Shown: one piece after another, positions 44,544-56,657 of the stretch
How the letters are laid out: every line of letters starts with the position of its first letter
Position numbering within the stretch: the first letter of the stretch is position 1
Assembly: GCA_002917075.1 (NCBI GenBank)
Contig: NTMA01000027.1
Coordinates: 1 to 64,000, forward strand
Length of the DNA: 64,000 nucleotides
Direction: 5' to 3'
Origin: Hawksworthiomyces lignivorus
Lineage: Eukaryota; Ascomycota; Sordariomycetes; Ophiostomatales; Ophiostomataceae
Notes under the pieces: model-generated
What the model saw: only the letters and a program-made list of their open reading frames with translations
Told to the model about the DNA's origin: nothing
Database searches by the model: none
Program-made: the position numbers and the translations under genes

Positions 44544-45960
44544 TTGTGCTGTACTGTAGATGGGTCGGAGGCGGTCGCGGTCGGTGTCGGTGTGCGCAAC
44601 AGACCCGGCTCTGACTCTGTGGTCCCGTTCGACCGACTGCAATCACCGGCTTGGGTCTCGTTGTTCTCTTCGTATTTTAAAGAAATCCTAGATTTCCTTC
44701 ACGTATTCCATCCACGTTACCATACTGTCATACTGCGCTGCTATGCGCTGCTGTAGTCCATTGCACGTCGTACGAAAGTGAAGCCAGAGGAGTGCGAGTA
44801 AACAGCGGTTATGTACCACGTGGATATCTCCGGTCGGCGCGGGAAAAGAGTCGTCTAGAGAAGGCTGCTGTGATGGATGATGGATTTGAAAGCAAATATG
44901 TCCCTGGAGTAATGCTCCAAGAAGAGCCAAAGGCTAGCGTCGATGCGAAGTGAGTGAAACCGCGTGAAGTCGACGTGGGCGTGATGGAAGTTGACGATTG
45001 TCAATCCAGGCGCGTTTTAGCGTTGACGAGACACAATAATTGGCGACGGGGGCAAATATTAGCTACGAAGGCCCCTCTAATTACACTAGACCTAAACAGG
45101 AATAGTACATAAAGCATGTAGTAAAATCGCATATATTCATAACTAGAGAAAATGCAGCTAAGAGTTTATCAACCTTGAAACAGCATCCAGCCAATCTTGT
45201 TATACGGTTGCCTTTGAGGTCACCAACAAAATGCTCTTCTTGATCTCGTGTCATCATCGTATCAAGCCACCCTTATGTTACAAAATAAAAACAAATCCTG
45301 AAATAATTTAAAATTCCCCTGACCAGTCATTGCTCCAAATATCGATGCCGAATTTGCTGACCACCTGCAGAGAGAGCCGAGTGAGAAAGAGCAAAAAACA
45401 AGAAAAAGTTCGGCAAGACGAAAAAAAGAAATTAAGAGTTGAGAGAAAACAACATGAAAACTGAAACAAAAAAAATCAAATACCGGCGCCACACAAGAAA
45501 ACGGAATCATGCAAAAACAATAGAAGGAAAGAAGCAAGACTCAAATGCAAAACCCAGCAAAGTTCAGATGGAAATAAGTGGAACACATTAAAGAAATGCG
45601 CCTTGTTCAGCCTTGTCCGAGACTGTGGAGAAAACTATGCCACAAGCAATGTAGCATCAGCCGTAGTGCGGGCATCCATCGAAACGATGCCTGTTCTCTC
45701 CGAACCATCTCGAATCCGACAAGGCAACCATCGCCTTGCTCATATTTTTTTTGATCGGCTTTCTGTTCGTTTTGGCCAATGGCTTCTGAAATTTTCTGTT
45801 CTTCTGCCGCAGGCAGCAAAGTTAAACAATAAGTAGGTTTTTTGTTTTCTTTTTCGTCTTTTTTTCAGTTTTTTTTTTGTTCGTCTTCGTGCCACTAAGC
45901 TGTGGCTTATATCCAACACATTCTATCGCTGTTCGTCTGGTGGTCCTCTGTCTGTAGTTG
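44544..45960. other. Spacer between ING and bactofilin-like genes
   Basis: About 1.4 kb, AT-rich, containing the ING promoter and the 3' region of the bactofilin-like gene. No coding signal is seen. Confidence 0.55.
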
Positions 45961-46821
45961 CTATGCCTCGTACTCGGTCCGTCTCACCATTTTTGCACCG
46001 TACACGGTTTCTGACTCTTCTACTTCGTAGTAAGAGTCATCTCCGACAGTGGTGATTGAGGCGTACGCAGTGAGCGTCTTGCATTTCCTACAATCAAAAG
46101 TTAGTATTTGGACAGCAGGAGGGGATACTTGAAAGGGCAAGACGAAAATTCTCCAGAAAACGTACAAGGAACCTTGGATCACGACAGCCCCCCAGACTTC
46201 AATGTTGTCGTATACCTCAAAGTGGCCGTTCACTGTGAGTTTTCCAAAGATCTTAACTCTGCTTCTAATGGGGCTGTTAGCCAGTGTGTCCTCACCATGC
46301 AAAAGAGATGTTACACAAAATCAAACCTACCCGCAATAGACGTAGCCGGCGATGTCAATGTTGCCGAATGATTTGATCTTATCACTGTTTGTGCAAATTG
46401 GTTAGCATTAGATCGCTCTGCAAAAAATTTGGGGGCCGGAGTTTGAATCCACGTACCTGCAAGTCATGTTTCCGCTGACCTCAATATTGCCGTACGCTTC
46501 AATCTTATCACGCACGGCAAAGTCGCCAACGAAACTGATAGAGCCCATAGACTTCACAGAGCCATCCACTTCCATTGGCCCCACGAGATGGACGCTGGAG
46601 TTGGACTTGACGCTCTTTTTCTTTTTCATCACAGCAGAGTTGGCATCCCCGCTGTGATCTTGGGCGTTGTAGTCGATGTCGCCATCGTTAAATGTGAGAA
46701 TCATCTCCTCGTACTCTGCAGCAGAAATTTCTGGTGCTTGTTGACCAGAGGAAGAAGGATTCCCACTGCTTCCAGCATTGGATGTGGCTGGAAGAAGGCG
46801 TCGGCTCTTTCCTTTCGGCAT
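45961..46821 (-). CDS. Bactofilin-like beta-helix repeat protein, four exons
   Basis: Exons 46821-46457, 46384-46331, 46264-46166 and 46087-45961; all introns are phase 2 (72, 66 and 78 nt) with donors GTACGT, GTAGGT, GTACGT; 214 residues. Residues 1-70 are disordered (MPKGKSRRLLPATSNAGSSG, then acidic, then KKKK). Residues 87-176 are five exact 18-residue repeats, for example DKIEAYGNIEVSGNMTCS (105-122) and DKIKSFGNIDIAGYVYCG (123-140). Gly occupies repeat positions 7 and 13 in all five, and hydrophobics alternate at positions 3 and 5. Three six-residue strands per turn is the triangular beta-helix layout of bactofilins, bacterial cytoskeletal proteins that self-assemble into filaments. A sixth partial repeat and an acidic tail (VEESETVYGAKMVRRTEYEA) follow. 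No signal peptide is present, so it is probably cytosolic. Function in fungi is unknown to me; a different beta-solenoid family is possible. Confidence 0.8.
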
Positions 46822-46870
46822 GTCTGAATCGGGTATGTGCAGAACGAAAAGAACGGGATGGATTGGCGTT

Positions 46871-46878
46871 TATTTATA
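46871..46878 (-). promoter_or_regulatory. TATA box candidate for the bactofilin-like gene
   Basis: TATAAATA on the coding strand, 50 bases upstream of the ATG at 46821. It fits a short leader; no transcript evidence is available. Confidence 0.4.
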
Positions 46879-49800
46879 TTCGGGATAGCTTCAATTGATG
46901 AAGGGCATATATTCCCCTTTCTTGGCTGGCACGAGATCTCCTAGGCAAGAACTAGTGGATGCCAAATCAGGCAGACGCGGGAGTGGGTTCCTAGATTTCG
47001 AAGCACCACGATAGAAAAGGAAGGACAAAAGCTTTGTAAAATGTATAAATGAAAAATCTGATAATAACAGAATATCCTGGGACTTTGTAATTTTTTCTGA
47101 AGAAATTCGTCTATGTTTTTAAAGGAGGGAGAAAGAATAATAAAGTCATATAACAACTCTTTGACTTCAAAAAAGGTAAAGAAACGAGATGTAAAAATTG
47201 TGACAAGATGTGATGAGAGTAGGCTTGAAGTAAACTATGACCAGAGAGGAAAGGCATCACGTCGAGCCAGGGGGAGATGATAGTTTATATGCAGTTTATA
47301 ATATACGGAAAAGGAAATTGTAGAGAGAGCTATGAACTCTCAGGACTGGAGAGCATAGCCATGATGTCTTGCAACCACTCGGTTTACAAAACAAAAAGGC
47401 GTAAACGACAAGCCCTACCAAGTGGCCTCTCGTCGTCTTGTTCCTTTTTCTTCAGTGTCTCACACCTTGTATTCTTCTTCGACTGCATTCTGCCTTTTCC
47501 ATTTCGATTCCCTTCGTCCATGTGAATGCGTGACTGAAAGGACTATGTTGCTTTCTTTTGTTGCGTCCTATTTCTGGTCCATCTTCCACGTTCCTGGAGT
47601 CTTCCACAACTTTGTCCGGCACTTTGCCAGCCACCCATCTACCTTCTACCATTCCCGGCTCTCTCTATGCATGTGTGCGTTTTCCCAAGTTGGCGTTCTT
47701 CCCGATCGGTGGTGGGAGATGCCAAGTCTGTCGGCTTCCAAGCCAAGCGGGAAAGGTGGGCGAAGGATCCAAAGGGGAAGACTCACGGAAAGTCCTGGAA
47801 AGGAAATAGATGGAGTACAAAAGGAGAGACAGGTGTGGATAGAGAGTGGGGATGATTCTGTGTAAGTCGGTATGACCAGTTTTTATGCGTCTAGGACTGT
47901 GAGTAACACGATTGTCATGGGTAGCCTGATCATATGGGAGATGGGGGTTGGGGGACTGGTAAAGAGCTGCTCGTGGTGAGGATCCGGACAATTCGTATTT
48001 TCGTCTGGTTCTCATTTTAATTATGCTTTGCAGAGGTCTGATAAACTTCTCAGCCTTTGAGCATAGCCCATATCCATACAACAGCACATGGCAAAGGGAG
48101 GCAAGAGCAGGGGTGGGGGATTCGAACAGTGTGGGTTGAATCCATTGACGGGGGGACAGACGAGAGTCAAAACACAGGAAGAGGAGAGCAGATTGATTGG
48201 AGACCTCTATGGGCGAGAGATCTCCCGGAGCTCGGTAAGGAGAAGCCAAGAAGGAGACGTGAACCAGCCTGCATGATGACAGGCTTTTTCTAGTGTTTCT
48301 TTTTCTGTTTTTTCTCTTAGTTCCTCTGGTGAGAAGGGGGGATGGTGGATATTTTTGGGGCAAAGGGGGGGGAATCGGAGGTGGTTTTTGGAGAAGGGGA
48401 TAAGATATGCCTGCTCTGTCCGTCTGTCTCATCGTTGACTCGCAGTTGTAGCCCAAAAGAAGCGATGAAGAGTCAAAAAGAAGGTAAAAGGAGAATGATA
48501 CGAAGCATTCCGTGTAAATAGGCAATGCTGTAGTTTATCAGCCAATCAGTTGTTGAGGATTCGAGAATAACTGGGAAACGTTCTTCCCCGACCAACCATT
48601 TTGGCCGCCTTGCCTAGCAACAAGCGTTCTTTCCCTTTCAGATGACGAGCAAGAAAGGCAGATTCGAGGCATCACCAGGCACCACAATTCGCCCCTTCCC
48701 TTCTGAGTCTCTCGTTTTCTCGAATAACACAATAAAATAGCATCAATAATAATAAAACATCTCTATTCATGTTTTTGCACTTTTTATCTTGATTTTTTTT
48801 TTCGAGGCCCGCTGATTTCTTTTTTGTTCTGTTTCTGTTTCTTTTCATTTCTTTTTCTTCATCTTTCCTGTGACATGAGGTCAGTCATCTTACATGCTGC
48901 ACGCTAATCCCACCAGTAGGCAAGCCACTGAGGCAGACCAGGCAGACGGGACGGAAAGGCCCCACAATAATCGGCAGTCTCATCGCTGTGGCCCTGCCTC
49001 ATTAGAGCTTCATCCATGTCTCCTCCGCTTTCACTTTTTTCTTCGCTTCTTCGGTTCAACATCCCGCTGGCTATGAAGTGCAAAATAAATCCATAAGATA
49101 TGCTATGATTTGCTGTCTGAGAGAGACAATGGGCGAATAATGATCCGTGGAGGCGAAGGCAACAATAAAAACGGCGAAGAGAAGCGACTAGTCCATACCG
49201 AACCACGGAGAGGCGCAGCGGTCTCCTGCATTTCCCGCCAATCTCTTTTTTAAGCCTGAACTATGTCTTGCACCGTTGACGCTGCTTCTTTATCGCTGAT
49301 TAAGGTCGACATTCTTCCCCCATTTTGGGTACCCTCTTCTCCGAGCTTATGGAGTGTTCGCCAACATGGCCCGTTTAAACTAGAAGGGTGCTTAGCGTTC
49401 AGCAAAGGCCCCAAAGTCTAGAGGTATTCACTGCGCGCATCATTACATCCGCTGCACCGCTGTCCATCTCTGTGTATTGCTATCAAAGCCCCCCCGCGCA
49501 GTAGCCGTTGTTAGCAAAGCGCTTTTCCTTGCTGCCTCGATTGAAAGAAGAGGCCGCCGGAGGACAGACCGACAAAGGTGAAAGAAGTATAGTGCCGCCT
49601 AGAGCATCGCCCGTATTTGTTGAGAGAAAAGAATACCATGCTATCGGCAGATTCCGGCTGTAGACCAGAACAGGAAATGAAATGGACAAAAGAGAGAAAT
49701 TCTGCCTGCGCTGGACCAGTTTAATTGCCTTGTCCCTCTCTTCCCAGCCTTGGTAACTGGGCAGTACCATTCAGCTTAACAAATTGGGTAAGGCCACAAG

Positions 49801-51344
49801 CGCGCTGAACGCCGGCCGGCGGGGAAGAAGCACCAAATTCGTGGCCAACGGTTCAAACGGCTGAAACTAGAGCAATGAGGCTGAACACCAGCAAAAAGAA
49901 GCTAATATTAGTAATGGAAAACCAGCGAAACACCAGCAGACGATGCAGAAGCAGGAGTTGAGACAATAAAGATCGGGAGGGGGCACCCTTCACAGCCCTA
50001 TGAGATGCTGGACGAATCACTGCGTGAAGAGTCGCCCTGTCTGCACCTGCAGCACACACGGCTTCCCCAAACAGAGCTATTTTTACTTTCTAGCGCATGC
50101 TGGCTGCAGTGGTGTGCCAGCCCTGAGCGAGCCCAATGAGACGGAATAGAGGTGTGCTGTGCGCTGGGTGTGCTCGACTACAGTACACTCGGCGCGGCTG
50201 AGCGGCGAAGGCAACCCTCCTGCAAAATCCTATTTTCATCTATTTACATTCGGAGCTTATTGCGCGGTGTAATGTTCCATTGCGCGCTACTGCAACACTT
50301 TCGGAGAAAGCTTGTGGAGCTCCTGTCGCGCATGTCCTGTCAGAGAGCTCAATTCTGCATGCCGACGCCTTTCTTATCTGCAAGATACGGCTCTACACAC
50401 ACACACACACGCACTTACACAAACACAGACGCACACGGATACGCACAGGCAAGCCACCGAATCTCGTCCCCATGCTCGCAGGCGAGCTCGGCAACGTTAC
50501 CGTCGTGTGGGGGAAAGCCATGATTGGCAAGGCCGGCCCCAAGCACTGTCCCCGAAATCCGTGTAAGCGAAAGGCGCATTGAACGTAGTCGTGCTCGAGG
50601 GCTTTTGTCCGCGGAGTTCCTCATGAGACAAAGCTCTATCAAAGCTCCATCGGAATGTAGGCGCTTTCAGAAGCCGTTGCTCCCGAAAGGGAAATGAGCT
50701 TCCCTTAGACAACCCTGTTTCGGTTCCAGAGTCCTAGAGTTTCAGAGCCCGTGTGGTGCTAGTGTGCCTCGGGCGATCAATATTGCATTTTCAACAGCGT
50801 TCTCCGAGGCTTAGTTTGAACCTTAATTTTTGGAAAGCATTCGTTAGACGAATAGATGATCACGAGCCACAACAAACAATGGAGCAGAAAAGATCAATGC
50901 AAGGGCAAAAAAAAAAAAAAAAAAGATGCCTATTGTAAAATATCAATACGAACCCAAAAAGAGCCTTGTGCCTAAGCTCGCCGTTGTTCCTAAAAGTGCT
51001 TCCTAAACCGGTGCAGCCCCCGCCAACTCCATACCAGCCCAACCTGAAAGAAGAAAAAAAGAACAAGAAGGACCCGCCCTCGTGGGCAGCTTTTCAGCCC
51101 ATTCTGCCTCGCATCAAGACAGTCTTTGGAAACATTTTCGTTTTTGGCAAGACGACAAAATATCCGGTATCAAAAAAGGAAAGAAAAGAAAGAAAACCGC
51201 CTAGCCCCAACCCAGCCCAAAACGGACCCTGCACGCGAGCCCATCCACAAAAATCCTCAAAAGGAATTCTGCCAGCTCAAGCATGCGGATGTCAATAAAA
51301 GTGTCAAACAAAAAACATTTGCCACCTCGCTTGTCACATTCTTG
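46879..51344. other. Long spacer between the bactofilin-like and membrane-protein genes
   Basis: About 4.5 kb of AT-rich DNA. It holds an (AC)8 microsatellite at 50395-50410 that continues imperfectly to 50436, an A18 run at 50907-50924 and a G-rich stretch at 48336-48372. The minus frame 47665-48525 is 286 codons long but lacks domains and the codon bias of the real genes. I see no supported gene. Confidence 0.5.
50395..50436 (+). repeat. (AC)n microsatellite
   Basis: Eight perfect AC units, then imperfect CA-rich sequence. Confidence 0.8.
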
Positions 51345-52866
51345 TCAGAGGCCTGCGATCCCCAAACCTGCACCGACCAGGAGAGGAGCCACCGCCCAGA
51401 TAGACGCGTAGGCTATGGCGCCTACGACATCGACGCCGCAGATGTCCTGGTAGCACTGGGCGAAGACGCTCAGGCACACCGTCAGCGCGAGGCCGCCGGT
51501 GCGCAGGGTGACTGCTGCTCTGTACGTCGTGCTGGTGCGATGGGTCGTGCTAGCAGTGCTGGACGGGACAGCCGCTGCAGCCCTTGCCGTGGATGGGTCG
51601 CCGAAGATAAAGGCACGTGCGGCGGCGCCGGAGACCAAGCTGACAGCGACGGCGGGCCAGCTCAAGAAGATGGCCTCGAACACCTCCTCCGGCGTTGGGG
51701 CCACTCCTGCCGACCGGGATAGCGTCAACGTGTGCGCGCGGGCGGGCTCGACCGTGGCGATGCCGAAGAAGTGAACGACAAAGACAGTGGGCAAAAATAG
51801 ACGACAGGCTTGCACAAGGGTGAAGCCATACAGCACAGCAGCGAAGAGCGACGAGTAGACAAACGTGAGCGGGTCCCGGCGCACAACTACGATAGAGGTA
51901 GCGGCAGCCTTCTCGTCCGGTCCTCCTTTATCCTCCACATCGGCAGCGGCAGAGCCGTCATCGTCCTCGCCCGGCAGAAGGCGCCACGCAGCCAAAGGCA
52001 CAATGTCAGCGATAAAATTCACGCCTTCGGTCAGAAAGGCAGCCGGCAGCGAAACATTGTAGAATGATGAGAGCAGGTAAACCTGGAAGACGAGCGATAT
52101 GTTAGCACACCAAGAGGGCTCTACCGAGACCGACTCCCTCAACAGGAGAATCACGCACAGTAGGACCATAAGAGAGCACATTTAGGGCGACCAGATTTGT
52201 TAGCGAGCCCCATCCAATGGTAAGTTTCAAGCTAGTCGGATCTTGTTAGCAGCAGAAGTCCGTTGGAGAAAGTCGTTGTAGATGAAGCTGTAGATGAGGG
52301 AAAGGGCCTTACATGCGAATTCCTAGCGCAGCAAGAGGCGACCAGATGCTAGGCTCCTTTACCGTGGCCAGGTAGGCCGTCCAGCTGATCCACGTCTGGG
52401 ATGGCGTCGTCGCCAGCCAGTCTACCAAGGCGTTGCCCGCAGCGGATAGCGCGGATGATGCGACGGCGATGACGACGACTATGCCTAGGGCGCGTCTGGT
52501 GTCGACGGACGGCGAGAGAGCACCGGGCCACGGAAAGCTGGTAGCGGAGGAAGAAGAGACTAAAGCGAGCGTGTCGGAGATTTCATCCACGACCTTTTTG
52601 GCATCCTGCAAGGGCACATCGGCTTCCTTCTTAGCTGTCTTACTCGGTTTGCTCGCCTTGTTGCTGTTTGCCTTGGCGCCTGTGATCTCGGCAGCACCGG
52701 TCGTGTTGCCGTCGTCGCCATCGGCCTCCTTCGTGCGAGGCGGCTGCTTCTTCGTCTTCCTGCGAGTGGCCGGCGGCGACGGTGAAGGTGCCGGATCGGT
52801 CGCCACGGTCACTGAATCGGCAACCGCTTCGTGGCTTTGAGACTTATTTGATTTGGCCCGCGGCAT
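51345..52866 (-). CDS. Uncharacterised multi-pass membrane protein, three exons
   Basis: Exons 52866-52313, 52231-52159 and 52082-51345; phases 2 and 0; 454 residues. Donors GTAAGG and GTGCGT; acceptors GACTAG and TTCCAG, each preceded by TGCTAAC. I do not recognise the family. Residues 1-120 are disordered and Lys/Thr/Ala-rich. Hydrophobic segments then appear: ALGIVVVIAVASSALSAAG (about 126-144); ILKLTIGWGSLTNLVALNVL across the exon 1-2 junction; a segment around FYNVSLPAAFLTEGVNFIAD; VYSSLFAAVLYGFTLVQACR; LPTVFVVHFFGI; IFLSWPAVAVSLVSGAAARA; and two near the C-terminus ending APLLVGAGLGIAGL. This gives roughly seven or eight spans with a Ser/Thr-rich loop before the last pair. No transporter signature or signal peptide was seen. 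A start at 52965 is possible; the ATG at 52866 begins MPRAKSNKSQ. Confidence 0.8.
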
Positions 52867-54558
52867 TTTTGCCTGTGTTGGCGTGGTCCAGCGCGTGGTC
52901 GCGTGAGGGTTTTTCGGCAGAGGTATGCGTAAAACCGAAGCCTTCTGGGCGTAGTAGTAAGACAAAAACGGCGTGGTTGATACAGCCGACTAGAGATGGA
53001 TAATATCTTCTTTCATATGAGAAAAGGAAGAGGGAAGAGGAAAATGAGACTCAATTTACGGCCTACGAAAATCTTATCTTTCTTTGGAGCAGGAAAGAAA
53101 GAACAAAGCAGAGAATAATAACTGTGGACGACGGGGGAGCAGCTCGCCCAAAACATGCGGGCGATCCCTCATCGTCGGGCCACTTGAGCCTTCTGGTTGG
53201 AAGAGGCGACGCGATAGCAAGACACTTTTTCTTCCAGGCTCTGGGCAGCCAGCCTAGGCAGTCCAGTCAGGCCCGATCGACACCTGTCTAAGGAAGCTGT
53301 GTGACGTCGTGGTCCCGCCTTATTCACCCACCGACCCCACCTCTACTAGAGCTAAGCTTGACTCGACGCTTAACACCGCTTGCGTGCTGGTCGCACTTGC
53401 CCGCACAAGCACATGATAATCATGGTCCTCCAGTCTCTTAGACACGTCTCTCCTTATGTTCCACTAACAAATAACCCATTGTTTGTTCCTGCCTTTGTTG
53501 TTTATTTACTCATAGGCAGTACAATGAAGATATTGATACCTGAGGCGCATCTGCACTCCCTTGTCTTCTTTCCTCTCGATAGCTCCTGCCCCCTCTTTTT
53601 ATCTTTCGCTTAAGAAGGAAGGGGCGGACAGTGTAAAGTTACTTCCCATTCTCTCCTCCCCTCACACTTTCATTTCATAGAGATCCATCTCGACTTCTTC
53701 AATATTCCCTTCTTTCCTCATTCCACGTACTCGCATACGCCTGTTCTTCCTTCATATGCCCTTATCGCGTTCTATGTTGTACTTCTGTCATCTCTTAAAT
53801 CGTGAATTACTTTCCCGTGGTATGCAAGTCTCTGCTCTCGGCTCTTGCATGAGAAGGAAGCCTAGTCCAGATACTGTATTCACGCCTATGATGGCAAAGC
53901 ATTCGCTTTCCAGCACAGCAGGTATTTCAAGTATAGAACACGCCTGACTTCGTCTCTTCTGTTTCCTCTTTTTTTTCTCGTGTCAGTTTTTCTATTGTGG
54001 TTACATGCAAGATCTACTAGAGTAAGTTTCGGCATCCACAGATAAAAACACTAGTGTGTCTGAGTGTACAATGATTTTTTATTTTTTCTTGTTTTTTTTG
54101 TTGCTCTACTATCACAAAGCTGCTCGACGCAAAACCGACCCTCACTTTAACCTCGTGGGCGGACAGCCTCTTCAGGTCCTTATTCTGTTTTCATCTAACA
54201 GCGAACCGTTGAGGCTTATTTCCCACTCTTCGGTGCTGAGCTGTCTGGGGCGGAGCAAACCAATCGTGATACAAGCTTCGACGAAGGCTTTAGTCTCAAG
54301 AGATAGACAAAGGAAAAAAGAAGAAGAAAAAATACATGTCGGGTCATATCAGCAGAGTCGCGCGTTACATGCCTCAGGGGCTGTTGTATTGAGCCCTTGG
54401 CGTTGGCGTTAATATTTGTGTGTGGTGCTTCATGTTATTGTTTGGCTGCGTCGCGTTCCTGTGTTCCTTTTTTTTTTTTGTGAAATTTGTTCTGTTTAAT
54501 TTGTAGTGGTGCCCAGCAGGAGCGATGTCATGTCATTCATTCCGTCTTCTCATTCCCG
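52867..54558. other. Spacer between membrane-protein and C2H2 genes
   Basis: About 1.7 kb. Near 52990-53110 the plus strand is purine-rich, as expected upstream of the minus-strand membrane-protein gene. At 53560-53760 the plus strand is CT-rich although no plus-strand gene follows. The rest should be the 3' region of the C2H2 gene; no coding signal is seen. Confidence 0.5.
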
Positions 54559-56657
54559 TTATTCTTCCATACGGCCAAAAACGCCATCATCTTCATCGTC
54601 GCTGCGACCGCGCGACCGCATATCTTCTTCGTCTTCGTCCATATGGCTCTCGGCGCTTCCACCCATCTTGATGTCATCAACCACGCTCGGACGACGCCGT
54701 TCACCACGGGTAAAGCTTTCGGGAGCGCGGCTGGGGAAGCTGTTGATAAAGCTCGTGTCGCCAAGCGGCGTCGCGGACTGACCAAGATACTGCGCTGGTA
54801 CTGGAGGGACGGGGGGAACATCTCGTCCCATGCCTTGGATGGAGCCCACGGTAGCCGCGACGCTGTCGCCAGCAGCACTGTTGAAGCTGCAACTAAGCAT
54901 TCCAACAGCAGCTGCCAGATCGTTGTCTTCTTGGCCCGTTGTGCCTTTCCCTGATGAGAGCGGGCGCAGATTGTCGCGGCTCGCTTGGCGTTGGTGGCCG
55001 AAACCTAAGCCGGCAGCGTTGCCAGCAGCCAGGCTAGACTGATAAGAACGTGAAATGCCTCCTAAGCGCTGAGGAAAGTTCAGCTGCTGTGGCGGCGACG
55101 AGAAAGCCGCCGACGACTCTCTCTTGACACCATCGATGGCCATTGCAACGTCCATCTGTGGCGGCGGTGTCGTGTCAGCAGAGCTGCGGTCGTCATTCTG
55201 ATCTGAGTAGCCGGACGCGGCAGGTGATGCCGAGTCACGATCACTGGCAGAATCCCGCGTAGAGTCTGGGGGCGTATTGACAGTGGCGACAGCATGGGCG
55301 TCAATATCGACGTCGCCGGGTTTGTGGTTCATGGCTACCAGCACGGAAGCCGCTTCAAGCAGCTGTACCTGCTGATGCTTCGAGATAAGGAGCTTTGATG
55401 TCAAAGACCATTCGGGAGTGTGTTCCCACCTGAGGTAAGAAAGAAAAAGCCAAAGTCAACACATAACGCTCTAAGGAAAAAACAAAAAAGAAAACAAACT
55501 GCAGAGACAGAGAAGACACGGCATCCTCGTCGTCCGTGACAACAACTTCAGCTATACAACCCTGCCGAGTGCAGTAGAGGAAAAGAGGCAGACGGGTCTG
55601 GCAACCCAGCAGCACCTTTTCATCCACGCACACACGGCAGCTGCGCATGGGCAAAGACGGAAAATGAGAGCGGGGTAAGGAGAATGGGCACGCACAAATG
55701 CTTTGTCAAGCAGCTGCTATGCTTGTATCCTTTCCCGCACTTCTTGCAGCGGAGTTCCATCCGGCTGCTCCTCCGGCCTTCCTTGATAGGTTGGCCATCA
55801 CTGGCACGTCTAACGCGGGCGGCTTCAGAGGCGATAGCGTTGGCATCGGTTAGACTAGCCGGGTCAATTTCACCGTCCGACATGTCATTCAGATCGTCCT
55901 CGATGGCGCTGCCGTCGGCCGTGATGAACTTGCGGGTTGGCAAGCTTGCAGGCGGCGAGGGCAGAGGCAGGCTTCCTATCAGTCCGTTCGTCCCTGCGGC
56001 CGCCATGGCTGCTGCCATCGCGCTGGTCCCTCGGGGAAAACCTCCAAGAGAGCTGCTGACAGCGCCGGCGCCGGCCTTGGACAGCGTGTTGCGGCGTGCA
56101 CCAGCAGCCAGGGCCCCACTGGGCAAGGCGTCCGCTTCTTGTATGAGAGCGGCCATGGCGGCGACGTTGGTGCCACCAGAGCTCGTCATGCTCTTGCGGC
56201 GGCCGACACGGTGGTTCGAATTGAGGGCTGCGCCGATGATCGAGTGGGAGCCTGTCCTGGCGTGCGACTGCCGGGTAGCGAGGCCATTGGACGCGCTGGT
56301 GGCTAAGGGGCTGGCGCCATTCGACACGTTCGACAAGGAAGGACGATGGGTCAGTGGTCGAGTCGTCTGCTGCATTTCCTGTAGAGTGGGACGAGGAAGC
56401 CAAATGTCAGCAGGGTGGCTTTTCTTTCCGGCATTTCGTAGGGACAACCAAATTCCAAGTGCGATCAATGGCTGGTGTTCAGGTTCATTTTCTTTCTTCT
56501 GCCTCTCTTCCAGCTGCTCTATTGCTTCGTGCTTTGCGTTTTGTCTGGTAGCCGTCCACTTTCGGCAAGCTAGCTGGAGCTCCCGCTGTTCCAAGCACTG
56601 AGGTGGAGTGGTGATTCAGTTGCAGAGGGAAGGACAACTAACCTTGGACGACGCCAT
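54559..56657 (-). CDS. C2H2 zinc-finger protein, three exons (first exon 15 nt)
   Basis: Preferred exons 56657-56643 (MASSK), 56378-55696 and 55429-54559; phases 0 and 2; 522 residues. Donors GTTAGT and GTGCGT; the first acceptor CTCTACAG has TGCTGAC 30 bases upstream. The joined finger is CKKCGKGYKHSSCLTKHLWE plus H, that is C-x2-C-x12-H-x3-H; intron 2 interrupts it between TKH and WEH. HTPEWSLTSKLLISKHQQVQ and LLEAASVLVAMN follow, a block I associate with a fungal C2H2 family of unknown targets. Residues upstream are Ser/Ala-rich with DDLNDMSDGEID and RRKSMTSSG. The tail has Pro/Ser stretches and ends in DEDEEDMRSRGRSDDEDDG. A nuclear regulator is likely. In an alternative, acceptor 56598 makes a 45-nt intron and adds about 73 residues (CLEQRELQLACRKW...). 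Confidence 0.82.

Noticed and set aside
46430..46460. tRNA T-loop-like GGAGTTTGAATCCAC
   Set aside because: No acceptor stem, D-arm or anticodon arm around it; it spans the first exon-intron border of the bactofilin-like gene.
47665..48525. 286-codon minus-strand frame in the 46.9-51.3 kb spacer
   Set aside because: No domain, no codon bias of real genes, no convincing splice partners or repeat of known motifs.
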